NCBI GenBank assembly: GCA_903866355.1
Contig: CAIPNE010000746.1
Coordinates: forward strand, 1-5,015
Length of the DNA stretch: 5,015 nt
Direction: 5' to 3'
Source: an uncultured Gammaproteobacteria bacterium
GTDB taxonomy: Bacteria > Pseudomonadota > Gammaproteobacteria > Ga0077536
Made by a program: the position numbers and the translations under genes. Under the pieces are notes generated by a model, which had not been told where the DNA came from, made no database searches, and saw only the letters and a program-made list of their open reading frames with translations. Each line of letters opens with the position of its first letter. Position 1 is the stretch's first letter. This document shows positions 1 to 5,015 of this stretch, piece after piece.

Positions 1-85
1 GGGCGACCGGCCGCAGCGGGCGAGCCGGCGCGGCCCCACGGGCGGCGCGCGGGCGGGGTTTTCCGGAGTCTGTCGTCACAGCCAT
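1..85 (-). CDS. Possible 5' end of a gene leaving the left edge
   Basis: An ATG at 85, read leftwards, opens a frame with no stop before the window edge. It encodes about 28 residues beginning MAVTTDSGK, followed by an Ala/Arg/Pro-rich stretch that would be a disordered N-terminal tail. Most third codon positions are G or C, as in the genes of this window. A TTGACA-like promoter (93-120) points into it and would start transcription within a few bases of this ATG, giving an almost leaderless message. I see no clear Shine-Dalgarno site for the ATG at 85. A second ATG at 92, in another frame also open to the edge (MRDGCDDR), has a weak AGG about nine bases upstream, so the frame is undecided. 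No family can be named from so short a piece, and it may not be a gene. Confidence 0.3.
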   Translation of the reverse strand, partial: MAVTTDSGKPRPRAARGAAPARPLRPVA

Positions 86-92
86 CCCGCAT

Positions 93-120
93 TGTTTACT
101 GCCTAAGCAGTTATTGTCAA
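93..120 (-). promoter_or_regulatory. Putative leftward promoter with dyad in spacer
   Basis: On the minus strand a perfect TTGACA (115-120) is followed after 16 bases by TAAACA (93-98), a weak -10 with three of six consensus matches. The spacer contains ACTGC-CTAA-GCAGT (plus-strand 99-112), an inverted repeat with 5-base arms and a 4-base centre. A protein bound there would cover the promoter. The -35 is strong, the -10 is weak, and the spacer is one base short of optimum, so this remains a candidate. Confidence 0.35.
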
Positions 121-760
121 AGCAGCTTTATGAGAGGGATCGTGACGCTGGCACCAGCCGTCAGGCGTACGGGCGCAGGCGCGCGCGGCAGCGAGTTCGC
201 CGCGACCCAACGTCAGAATGTTTAGCGCAAAACCTGGCTTAAGTTCTGCTGCGTTAGCACCTGCAAATGCCCGCGCGGGGGTTGCTGGTAGGCGGACGAC
301 ACTCGCTCACCAACAACTGGTGTCCACCGTGACCAAGTGCGCGTGGGCTGCACCGCCAAAGGTGTGCTTGACAGTGTGCTATGAGGAAATGACTACAGAA
401 CGGCGCCGGCTTACGGGTGCCGACCAGCGCCAACCGAGCCCAATTGAGAGACTATCCAAGAACCACCTCACGCCGTCGCCTTCGGCTACCGCGGGCCTGG
501 CTATCAGGCTGGTACGCCAGCGCCAAGCAACTCATCGGCCGGCACCGCCGCGATCACCGCGCCATCCACGCGGCAAATTAAGCAGGTCTTTGGCTAAGCT
601 TTTTGCGCCGCCCTAGCGGTCAGCATGCACGCCGCCGGCGGCACAGAAATCCGCCATTTTCTCTCTCACCGAGACCGTTCTAAACACGCGAATGCCGCCC
701 TGACGCAACCCAGCTGTCAGGGTCAAGGCCCATACCGCGAACACGCCCTCAAACGAGGGG
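121..760. other. Gene-poor region, no supported gene
   Basis: About 640 bases without a gene I can defend. A plus-strand frame runs from 218 to 616 (132 codons), but its translation is low-complexity, rich in Arg/Pro/Ala/Ser and shows no motif. A second plus frame, 448-597, has no start codon but has G/C-rich third positions and reads HAVAFGYRGPGYQAG and onward to a TAA. It could be a decayed gene tail. There is a 12-base perfect palindrome, GCCGCCGGCGGC, at 631-642. A TTGACA at 368-373 has no -10 at proper spacing. The stretch probably includes the 3' flank of the amidase gene and possibly degenerate coding sequence. Confidence 0.5.
746..759 (-). other. Small hairpin just after the amidase stop
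   Basis: CCCTC-AAAC-GAGGG forms a 5-base-pair stem with a 4-base loop, beginning two bases past the amidase stop codon. No T-run follows it on the minus strand, so it is not a standard intrinsic terminator. It could protect the 3' end of the message or be chance. Confidence 0.25.
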
Positions 761-2167
761 CTACAGCGGTGGACGCTGGCGGTGGAAGCTCGTTGCCAGC
801 TGCCACGCCTGGCCCGCGCGCACCAAAACAGCCTCATTGAGATGGCCCGCCGCCAGCTGAAAACCAAACGGCGCGCCCGCCGCGTTAAAGCCGGCGGGTA
901 AGGAGATAGTCGGGGTGCCCGACACATCGAACGGGCTGGTATAGCGGATAAATTCCGGCCAGTCCGTGGCCTGCTCGCCAAAACGGGAAAACTCCGCCAG
1001 GGTCAGGTTTTGCCGCAGCCACGCGGGTGCCACCACCACATCCACGGTACTAAACACACGCGCCAATTCGCCCTGAAAATTCTGCCGAATAGCGTGAGCA
1101 CGCGCGTAATCCACCGCGCTCGCCACGTGGCCGGCCTCCAATAAGCCGATCAAGCCGGGACCATACTGGCTGGCTTGCGACGGGAAATCCTGCGCGTGTG
1201 CGGCAGCCACCTCGCCGGTGCACAGTGGAAACCAAGCACCGACCACCTCGTCGATCGGCGGAAAACTAAGCGGTACACGGGTGGCGCCGGCGGCTTCGAG
1301 CACCGCCACACACGCGCGCATGGCGTCGGCAATTTGCGTCTCCACACCGACACAGGCAAAGCGCTCATCAAAGCCGATGCGCAGGCCGCGCAGATCGCCG
1401 TCCAGACCGGCGAGATAGTCCGGCACAGCGGCGCGCAAACAGGTGGGGTCATCGGCGTCGGCGCCGGCGATAGCGCCGAGAATCGCCCCGCAGTCGGCCG
1501 CGCTGCGGGCCATCGGGCCGATGTGGTCGAGCGACGGTGAGAGCGGGAACACCCCAGCCCGACTGACGCGGCCCCAAGTGGGTTTAATCCCAGTGACCCC
1601 GTTGGCAAAAGACGGGAAACGAATGGAGCCGCCCGTATCCGAGCCCAGTCCACCAAAACATAAGCCCGCCGCGACCGCGACCCCAGTGCCCGACGACGAA
1701 GCCCCGCTCCAGTAACCTGGATGATGGGGATTCACCGGTGGCGTCACGTCGGGGTGATGGTGGGCGCAAGCGCATTCGGTCAGTTGCAGTTTGCCGAGCA
1801 CGATGGCGCCGGCGGCGCGCAGCCGTGCGACCACGGTGGCATCGCGGGTGGCGGGCGCGACCGCGCCGCGAATGCGTGGCATACCAGCCTTTGATTGCAC
1901 ACCACTCGCGTCGCATAAATCCTTCACCGCTACCGGCACGCCGTGGAGTGGCCCGCGATAGCGACCCGCGGCAATTTCGGTGGCGGCGGTGCGTGCTTCA
2001 GCCAGCGCGTGGTCGGCCATCAGGGTGACATAGCTCCCCAGATTAGCGTCGAGTGCACCGATGCGCTCTAGCAGAGTCTCGGTCACGGCGACCGGCGACA
2101 CCGCGCCGGTTCTCAGCGCGGCGGCGAGTTCCAACAGGTCCCAATAATGGAGCGGTGCACTGGCCAT
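761..2167 (-). CDS. Amidase-signature family hydrolase (GatA-like)
   Basis: This 468-residue protein has the normal length for the amidase-signature family, which hydrolyses amides through a Lys-cisSer-Ser triad. All three residues are visible: K82 in GVPVAVKD, S157 in SGASSSGTG, and S181 in GSDTGGSIRFPS. The spacings (75 and 24 residues) are those I recall for bacterial GatA. The segment after the nucleophile (GIKPTWGRVSRAGVFPLSPSLDHIGP) and the C-terminal SGTPTISLPAGF (416-427) and PFGFQL (433-438) are also typical. No signal peptide or membrane segment is seen, so it is probably cytoplasmic. I chose the ATG at 2167 because GAGG lies eight bases upstream. An in-frame GTG at 2209 would add 14 residues but has no ribosome site and lies beside the likely promoter. 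No gatB or gatC is in the window, so a stand-alone amidase on a small substrate is more likely than a tRNA amidotransferase subunit. The substrate cannot be read from sequence. Confidence 0.93.
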   Translation of the reverse strand: MASAPLHYWDLLELAAALRTGAVSPVAVTETLLERIGALDANLGSYVTLMADHALAEARTAATEIAAGRYRGPLHGVPVAVKDLCDASGVQSKAGMPRIRGAVAPATRDATVVARLRAAGAIVLGKLQLTECACAHHHPDVTPPVNPHHPGYWSGASSSGTGVAVAAGLCFGGLGSDTGGSIRFPSFANGVTGIKPTWGRVSRAGVFPLSPSLDHIGPMARSAADCGAILGAIAGADADDPTCLRAAVPDYLAGLDGDLRGLRIGFDERFACVGVETQIADAMRACVAVLEAAGATRVPLSFPPIDEVVGAWFPLCTGEVAAAHAQDFPSQASQYGPGLIGLLEAGHVASAVDYARAHAIRQNFQGELARVFSTVDVVVAPAWLRQNLTLAEFSRFGEQATDWPEFIRYTSPFDVSGTPTISLPAGFNAAGAPFGFQLAAGHLNEAVLVRAGQAWQLATSFHRQRPPL

Positions 2168-2175
2168 AACGTCTA

Positions 2176-2179
2176 CCTC
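2176..2179 (-). promoter_or_regulatory. Ribosome binding site of the amidase gene
   Basis: GAGG on the minus strand, eight bases before the ATG at 2167. It decides the start in favour of this ATG over the in-frame GTG at 2209. Confidence 0.7.
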
Positions 2180-2198
2180 ATTGCTGGCGATGTAATCC

Positions 2199-2228
2199 CA
2201 TAAAGCCACCCGGTGGCGGGAACGTCAA
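2199..2228 (-). promoter_or_regulatory. Putative amidase promoter with operator-like dyad
   Basis: On the minus strand TTGACG (2223-2228, five of six matches) is followed after 18 bases by TTTATG (2199-2204, three of six). Shifted one base, CTTTAT fits equally weakly with a 17-base spacer. A start near 2192 would give a leader of about 25 bases that contains the GAGG ribosome site. The spacer holds GCCACC-C-GGTGGC (2205-2217), a perfect 13-base dyad, placed where a repressor or a MerR-type activator would act. The -10 is poor, so the promoter may depend on a regulator or be misassigned. Confidence 0.35.
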
Positions 2229-2279
2229 CACCCGCCGCCCGCAGGCGCGCCAAAAATTGCGCGAGAGGTCCAACCTGCG

Positions 2280-2309
2280 TGGACAAGCACACAGCCTCGC
2301 CGCTAGTCT
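2280..2309 (+). promoter_or_regulatory. Weak candidate promoter for the methyltransferase
   Basis: TGGACA (2280-2285, five of six matches) is followed after 18 bases by TAGTCT (2304-2309, three of six). It lies about 75 bases before the methyltransferase ATG, in the spacer between the divergent genes. It is the best plus-strand match I found there, but it is weak. The -35 is also part of a short inverted repeat, GTCCA (2268-2272) with TGGAC (2280-2284). Confidence 0.2.
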
Positions 2310-2371
2310 GCGAGCGCAGTCAACAGGGGCGAGCGTGGCCCGTCGTCCTCGCGGCCCCACTTGTTAACCTT

Positions 2372-2376
2372 GAGGA
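2372..2376 (+). promoter_or_regulatory. Ribosome binding site of the methyltransferase gene
   Basis: GAGGA, seven bases before the ATG at 2384. It fixes the start there, although the frame is open further upstream to 2213. Confidence 0.75.
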
Positions 2377-2383
2377 ACACCCC

Positions 2384-3181
2384 ATGACACCAGATCCATT
2401 TGCCAGCTTCAAAGTCGCCCAACGCGAAGGTTGGGCGTTGTTCGCACCGTTGGAGAGTCTGACCACACCGGCGGCCGCCACCTTGGTTGAATTTGCCGGG
2501 ATCGCCGCCCACCACAGCGTGCTGGATGTGGCCTGCGGCACGGGGGTCGTGGCGATCAGCGCCGCGCGCCGCGGGGCCAAGGTCAAAGCATTAGATCTCG
2601 CCCCAGCCCTGTTGGAGCGAGCCCGTCTTAACGCCGCACTGGCCGGGGTAGACATCGAGTTTGTGGAGGGTGACGTGGAGGCACTGCCCTACCCCGATGC
2701 CGCTTTCGATGTGGTCGTCAGCCAGTTTGGCCATATGTTTGGCCCGCAGCCGGCGATCACCATCGCTGAAATGCTGCGCGTATTGAAGCCCGGTGGTCGC
2801 ATGGCTTTTAGCACTTGGCCACCCGAACTTTTCACCGGTCTGATGTTCACGCTGGTGGCCAAATACTTGCCGCCGCCACCGGGTCTGCTACCCACGCCGG
2901 ATTGGGGCAACCCCGATCTGGTGCGCGCGCGTCTGGGCGAGGCGGTTGACGGGCTAGAGTTTGAGCGTGACCTCATCCTCGCCCCCTGCCTGAGCCCAAC
3001 GCACTACCGCACGATGATCGAGGGCACCGCCGCACCACTCCTAAAACTGGTGGCCAGTTTGGCCGACGACCCTGCGCGGCTGCGCAGTTTCCGCGATGAG
3101 TTGGAAGCACTGATCACCCGCTACACGCGCGATAACCTGGTGCGCCAACATTTTCTACTCAGCCGCGCACGCAAACGCTAA
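2384..3181 (+). CDS. Class I SAM-dependent methyltransferase
   Basis: This 265-residue protein has the Rossmann-type SAM fold signatures in order. Motif I is VLDVACGTG (46-54). The acidic residue that would bind the SAM ribose is D71 in KALDLAP. EGDVEALPYPDAAFDVV (95-111) covers the adenine-contacting loop and motif II, and MLRVLKPGGRMAFSTW (130-145) is motif III. This pattern is of the UbiE/Methyltransf_11 kind, whose members methylate small molecules such as quinones, sterols or secondary metabolites. The C-terminal 100 or so residues, which would shape the acceptor site, show nothing I recognise, so the substrate is unknown. The ATG at 2384 has a strong GAGGA site. An in-frame ATG at 2213 would add 57 residues, but that extension is Arg/Ala/Cys-rich, unlike any methyltransferase N-terminus, and crosses the promoter region. 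The gene is transcribed alone, divergent from the amidase, and followed by a terminator. Confidence 0.9.
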   Translation: MTPDPFASFKVAQREGWALFAPLESLTTPAAATLVEFAGIAAHHSVLDVACGTGVVAISAARRGAKVKALDLAPALLERARLNAALAGVDIEFVEGDVEALPYPDAAFDVVVSQFGHMFGPQPAITIAEMLRVLKPGGRMAFSTWPPELFTGLMFTLVAKYLPPPPGLLPTPDWGNPDLVRARLGEAVDGLEFERDLILAPCLSPTHYRTMIEGTAAPLLKLVASLADDPARLRSFRDELEALITRYTRDNLVRQHFLLSRARKR

Positions 3182-3272
3182 AACCCACGCGGGCCGTTAA
3201 GCCCAAGGCGCGGCGCGGCCACCGCGCCACCTGCCTGCGCTCACCCCGCCGCGCTGAGGCAAAAAATTCTGC
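3182..3272. other. Intergenic spacer with GC-rich hairpin
   Basis: This noncoding stretch follows the methyltransferase stop. GGCGCGG-CCA-CCGCGCC (3212-3228) forms a 7-base-pair hairpin with a 3-base loop. The 5' arm sequence also occurs offset by five bases (3207-3213), so two alternative stems are possible. No T-run follows, so it is not itself a standard terminator, but it could stabilise the message 3' end. Confidence 0.4.
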
Positions 3273-3304
3273 GGGTTCAAGCGGGGGGCGCCGCGAACTT
3301 TTTT
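3273..3304 (+). terminator. Intrinsic terminator after the methyltransferase
   Basis: The stem pairs GTTC (3275-3278) with GAAC (3295-3298) and, past a two-base AA bulge, GCGG (3281-3284) with CCGC (3291-3294) around a 6-base loop. Six T residues follow at once (3299-3304), and GG at 3273-3274 can add wobble pairs. The A-run at 3261-3266 could pair with the T-run but is too far from the stem to make a good terminator on the opposite strand. It lies about 90 bases after the methyltransferase stop and separates that gene from the glycosyltransferase unit. Confidence 0.6.
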
Positions 3305-3383
3305 CTGTGCGGCCGGTGCGCCGTCAGCGAAAACTCAGCCGCTCGTCATACGGTTTACATCTTGGCCCGCTAGGGTTCCGGGG

Positions 3384-3488
3384 GTGAAAAATAGCTTCAT
3401 AGCAACGGCATTATTGGCAGGTGGTGCGGTTTATGCGCCCACCATGCGCGAGGCACAACGCCACGGCTGGACGCACGCATGCGCATAG
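3384..3488 (+). CDS. Possible 34-residue leader ORF coupled to glycosyltransferase
   Basis: A GTG start at 3384 with AGGG eight bases upstream opens 34 codons and ends in TAG at 3486-3488. The peptide begins with a Lys/Asn/Ser head, then a hydrophobic run (FIATALLAGGAVYA), then a polar Arg/His tail. It resembles a small membrane or signal-type peptide. Its last ten bases overlap the start of the glycosyltransferase gene (ATG at 3479). That start has no good Shine-Dalgarno of its own, so translation is plausibly coupled through this ORF. I do not recognise the peptide. It could equally be an untranslated leader that is open by chance. Confidence 0.35.
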   Translation: MKNSFIATALLAGGAVYAPTMREAQRHGWTHACA

Positions 3489-4558
3489 CGCTGGTCACCG
3501 ATGCCTGGCAGCCGCAGGTCAATGGGGTGGTGCGGACCCTCCAAACCACGCTGGCCCATCTCACCTCGATGGGCCATACCGTACTGGCGATTACGCCACT
3601 CGATTTCCGCACCATGACCTGCCCAACCTACCCCAGCATCCGGTTGGCGTTGTGGCCGGGACGTGGCGTGGCCAAACGGCTTGCGGCCTTCCAGCCAGAA
3701 GCGATCCATATCGCCACGGAAGGCCCCTTAGGCCATGCAGCGCGCCGCTACTGTCTGCGCCACCGGCGGCCGTTCACAACCTCTTTTCACACCCAGTTCC
3801 CGGAATACATCCGGCTGCGCGTGCCCATTCCGCTGCGCTGGACGTACGGTTATCTGCGTTGGTTTCACAGCGCGGCCGTGCGCACGCTGGTACCCACACC
3901 CACCCAGCGCGACCACTTGCTGGCCCGGGGTTTTCAGAATCTCCACGTGTGGTCACGCGGCGTAGATCTGGAGGTGTTCAACCCGACAGATCCCATCGAT
4001 TACGCCAGCGAATACGCACTGCGGCACCCGATCGCCATTTACATGGGGCGGGTCGCGGTGGAAAAAAACATCGAGGCCTTTTTGCAGCTGCCGGGCGCCC
4101 ACCACAAGGTGGTCATTGGTGAGGGGCCAGACTTGCTTCGACTGCGCGCAAAATACCCGCGCTGTCTCTTTCTGGGCCCCCGTTACGGCCGCGATTTAGC
4201 GCAGCACCTCGCCGGTGGCGACGTCTTTGTGTTTCCCAGCCGTACCGACACCTTCGGCTTGGTGCTGCTCGAAGCGATGGCCTGCGGGCTCCCAGTTGCC
4301 GCCTACCCGGTGCAAGGCCCGATAGACGTCGTCACCCCTGGCGAAACGGGTTTCCTCGATGAGGATCTTGGCCACGCGCTGGAGCAGGCGTTGGGGCTGT
4401 CACGCCACGCTTGCCGTGCCTTGGCGGCCCGTTATTCATGGCGCAGTTGCACCGCAGATTTTTTCGGCTATCTCGCCCCGGAGAACGCCTGCGCGACAGC
4501 GCACCGGACGGATTTGAAACACGCCTACGACCCACCGGCAGCGCTACCCCGGGCCTGA
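3479..4558 (+). CDS. GT4-family glycosyltransferase
   Basis: This 359-residue protein has the GT-B fold layout of family GT4, whose members transfer a sugar from a nucleotide donor with retention, often onto lipids or envelope glycans. The N-terminus, MRIALVTDAWQPQVNGVVRT, is the usual first strand plus Gly-rich loop. EGPLG (81-85) and SFHTQFPEY (102-110) follow in the acceptor half. The donor half has RGVDLEVFNP (160-169), YMGRVAVEKN (188-197, with R191 and K196 expected at the donor phosphates), IGEGP (213-217) and PSRTDTFGLVLLEAMACGLPVAA (253-275). In the last motif the EX7E pair reads D257-X7-E265, an Asp for the first Glu. I recall TDTFG as common in a bacterial subfamily annotated as mannosyltransferase- or SqdX-like. 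The final 25 or so residues are probably disordered. No signal peptide is seen; a cytoplasmic membrane-face enzyme is expected. The start is set by the conserved N-terminus. Donor and acceptor are not determined. Confidence 0.92.
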   Translation: MRIALVTDAWQPQVNGVVRTLQTTLAHLTSMGHTVLAITPLDFRTMTCPTYPSIRLALWPGRGVAKRLAAFQPEAIHIATEGPLGHAARRYCLRHRRPFTTSFHTQFPEYIRLRVPIPLRWTYGYLRWFHSAAVRTLVPTPTQRDHLLARGFQNLHVWSRGVDLEVFNPTDPIDYASEYALRHPIAIYMGRVAVEKNIEAFLQLPGAHHKVVIGEGPDLLRLRAKYPRCLFLGPRYGRDLAQHLAGGDVFVFPSRTDTFGLVLLEAMACGLPVAAYPVQGPIDVVTPGETGFLDEDLGHALEQALGLSRHACRALAARYSWRSCTADFFGYLAPENACATAHRTDLKHAYDPPAALPRA

Positions 4559-4563
4559 TCGGG

Positions 4564-4596
4564 GGGCGCGTCGGGCGCGTCGGGCGCGTCGGGCGC
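4564..4596. repeat. Tandem array of GGGCGCGTC (about 3.7 copies)
   Basis: Three perfect 9-base copies (4564-4572, 4573-4581, 4582-4590) and a partial fourth (GGGCGC) begin six bases after the glycosyltransferase stop. They run directly into the next array. The unit length is a multiple of three, so reading frames through it give repeated Val-Gly-Arg, but no real gene covers it. Confidence 0.9.
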
Positions 4597-4630
4597 TCCC
4601 AGCTCCCAGCTCCCAGCTCCCAGCTCCCAG
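4596..4630. repeat. Tandem array of CTCCCAG (five perfect copies)
   Basis: Five exact 7-base copies run from 4596 to 4630, then decay into TCTC. The array shares its first base with the preceding 9-base array. Perfect identity suggests recent expansion or slippage. The strand asymmetry (pyrimidine-rich on plus) is marked. Confidence 0.92.
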
Positions 4631-4638
4631 TCTCATCT

Positions 4639-4668
4639 GCTGATCGCTGATCAGCTAATCGCTGGTTA
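4639..4668. repeat. Degenerate GCTGATC-like repeat with palindrome
   Basis: GCTGATC (4639-4645) is repeated exactly at 4646-4652, followed by the related AGCTAATC (4653-4660) and GCTGGTTA (4661-4668). The core GCTGATCAGC (4646-4655) is a perfect 10-base palindrome. The period, about 7 to 8 bases, matches that of the adjacent CTCCCAG array. It looks like an older, mutated repeat. Confidence 0.6.
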
Positions 4669-5015
4669 GGATCTGGAATAATTCCGAATAGTAATGACAT
4701 TTTTTTTGGGGTTGGATTGGCTCGGGGTGTTGGTCAGGATGATTCTTCCCCGAACTGCCCATCTCTGGCGCATCCATCATCGTTGTCCAAAACGTCGACC
4801 AACACGTTGGTGTGTTCCTCACCGCTTCGTCCATCGCGGCCGTATCCGTCAGCTGGGATCCCGTGCAACTTGCCGGACTCATTTGGCCTGTTCGCTGATC
4901 GTCGAAAGCCGCCTCGACGGGCGGGCAAACCTCCGCCTCGGCGACCCAATCTAGTGCCCTGCCAGATCGCCAGCCGCCCGGCGAGATGCCCTGCCAACGT
5001 TTGAAGACCTTGCCA
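4669..5015. other. Right-hand flank, no confident gene
   Basis: Nearly 350 bases with no recognisable gene. It opens AT-rich, with the 11-base dyad GGAATAATTCC (4675-4685) and a run of eight T residues (4700-4707). No stable stem directly precedes the T-run, so I do not call it the glycosyltransferase terminator, although it may help end that message. Beyond it, plus-strand frames are Arg/Pro/Ser-rich without motifs. The minus frame 4734-5015 is listed separately. Confidence 0.5.
4734..5015 (-). CDS. Possible 3' end of a gene entering from the right
   Basis: A minus-strand frame is open from the right edge to a TGA at 4734-4736, giving 93 residues with no in-frame stop before the edge. The first half is Gly/Arg-rich and uninformative. 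The last 40 or so residues are acidic and include HTNVLVDVLDNDDG. Codons in that part are mostly purine-first, a pattern typical of coding DNA. The VLVDVLDNDDG segment faintly recalls the VLANDxD motif of bacterial cadherin-like or VCBS repeats, but the match is too short to rely on. It may be a true C-terminus, a decayed gene or chance. Confidence 0.25.
   Translation of the reverse strand, partial: WQGLQTLAGHLAGRLAIWQGTRLGRRGGGLPARRGGFRRSANRPNESGKLHGIPADGYGRDGRSGEEHTNVLVDVLDNDDGCARDGQFGEESS

Noticed and set aside
368..385. TTGACA (368-373) and extended -10-like TGCTATGAG (377-385) on the plus strand
   Set aside because: The two are only six bases apart, so they cannot form one promoter. Neither has a partner at proper spacing, and no gene follows.
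218..616. 132-codon plus-strand frame in the left spacer
   Set aside because: The translation is low-complexity and Arg/Pro/Ser/Ala-rich, with no motif and no ribosome site before the first ATG. Such frames arise by chance in GC-rich DNA.
631..642. Palindrome GCCGCCGGCGGC as an amidase terminator
   Set aside because: No T-run follows on the minus strand, it is about 120 bases past the stop, and such GC palindromes are common in GC-rich DNA.
613..981. 122-codon minus-strand frame overlapping the amidase 3' end
   Set aside because: It lies largely out of frame inside the well-supported amidase gene and its translation has the Arg-rich look of a shadow frame.
2168..2209. GTG start at 2209 adding 14 residues to the amidase
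   Set aside because: It has no ribosome binding site and lies beside the likely promoter -10. The ATG at 2167 has GAGG at ideal spacing.
2213..2383. 57-residue N-terminal extension of the methyltransferase
   Set aside because: The extension is Arg/Ala/Cys-rich with no family resemblance and crosses the divergent promoter region. The ATG at 2384 has a strong GAGGA site and gives a normal N-terminus.
3421..4122. 233-codon plus-strand frame overlapping the glycosyltransferase
   Set aside because: It is a shadow: the GT4 frame carries every conserved motif, while this one is Pro/His/Arg-rich without any.
4332..4700. Minus-strand frame whose protein contains repeated Thr-Arg-Pro and Gly-Ser-Trp-Glu-Leu units
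   Set aside because: The protein repeats are just the translated 9-base and 7-base DNA arrays, and the rest is antisense to the glycosyltransferase.
4700..4707. Run of eight T residues as a glycosyltransferase terminator
   Set aside because: No stable stem lies just upstream. The nearest dyad, GGAATAATTCC, has a one-base centre and cannot fold with a normal loop.

Overview
The window comes from a GC-rich bacterial chromosome. Protein families, Shine-Dalgarno sites and the strongly G/C-biased third codon positions suggest a Gram-negative, probably proteobacterial, organism. Nothing in the sequence fixes the genus.

Three complete genes are well supported. A stand-alone amidase-signature (GatA-like) hydrolase lies on the minus strand (761-2167). 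It is divergent from a class I SAM-dependent methyltransferase on the plus strand (2384-3181). The 216-base spacer between them carries both ribosome binding sites and a plausible amidase promoter with a 13-base dyad between its -35 and -10 boxes. A probable intrinsic terminator (3273-3304) ends the methyltransferase unit. Next is a separate plus-strand unit: a possible 34-residue leader ORF (3384-3488) whose end overlaps the start of a GT4 glycosyltransferase gene (3479-4558). The overlap suggests translational coupling.

The flanks are gene-poor. On the left, 86-760 holds no gene I can defend. A possible minus-strand gene leaves the window at the left edge behind a TTGACA-type promoter, again with a dyad in the spacer. 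On the right, directly after the glycosyltransferase stop, two unrelated perfect tandem arrays abut (a 9-base unit, then a 7-base unit), followed by a degenerate GCTGATC-like repeat. A minus-strand reading frame open to the right edge (4734-5015) may be the 3' end of another gene, but I do not recognise it.

The three genes do not form an obvious pathway. The amidase and methyltransferase probably act on small molecules, and the glycosyltransferase probably builds a glycolipid or cell-envelope glycan. I see no mobile element, CRISPR array, tRNA, rRNA or clear defence system. The points most worth a second look are regulatory (the dyads inside promoters and the coupled leader ORF) and the compound repeat block.
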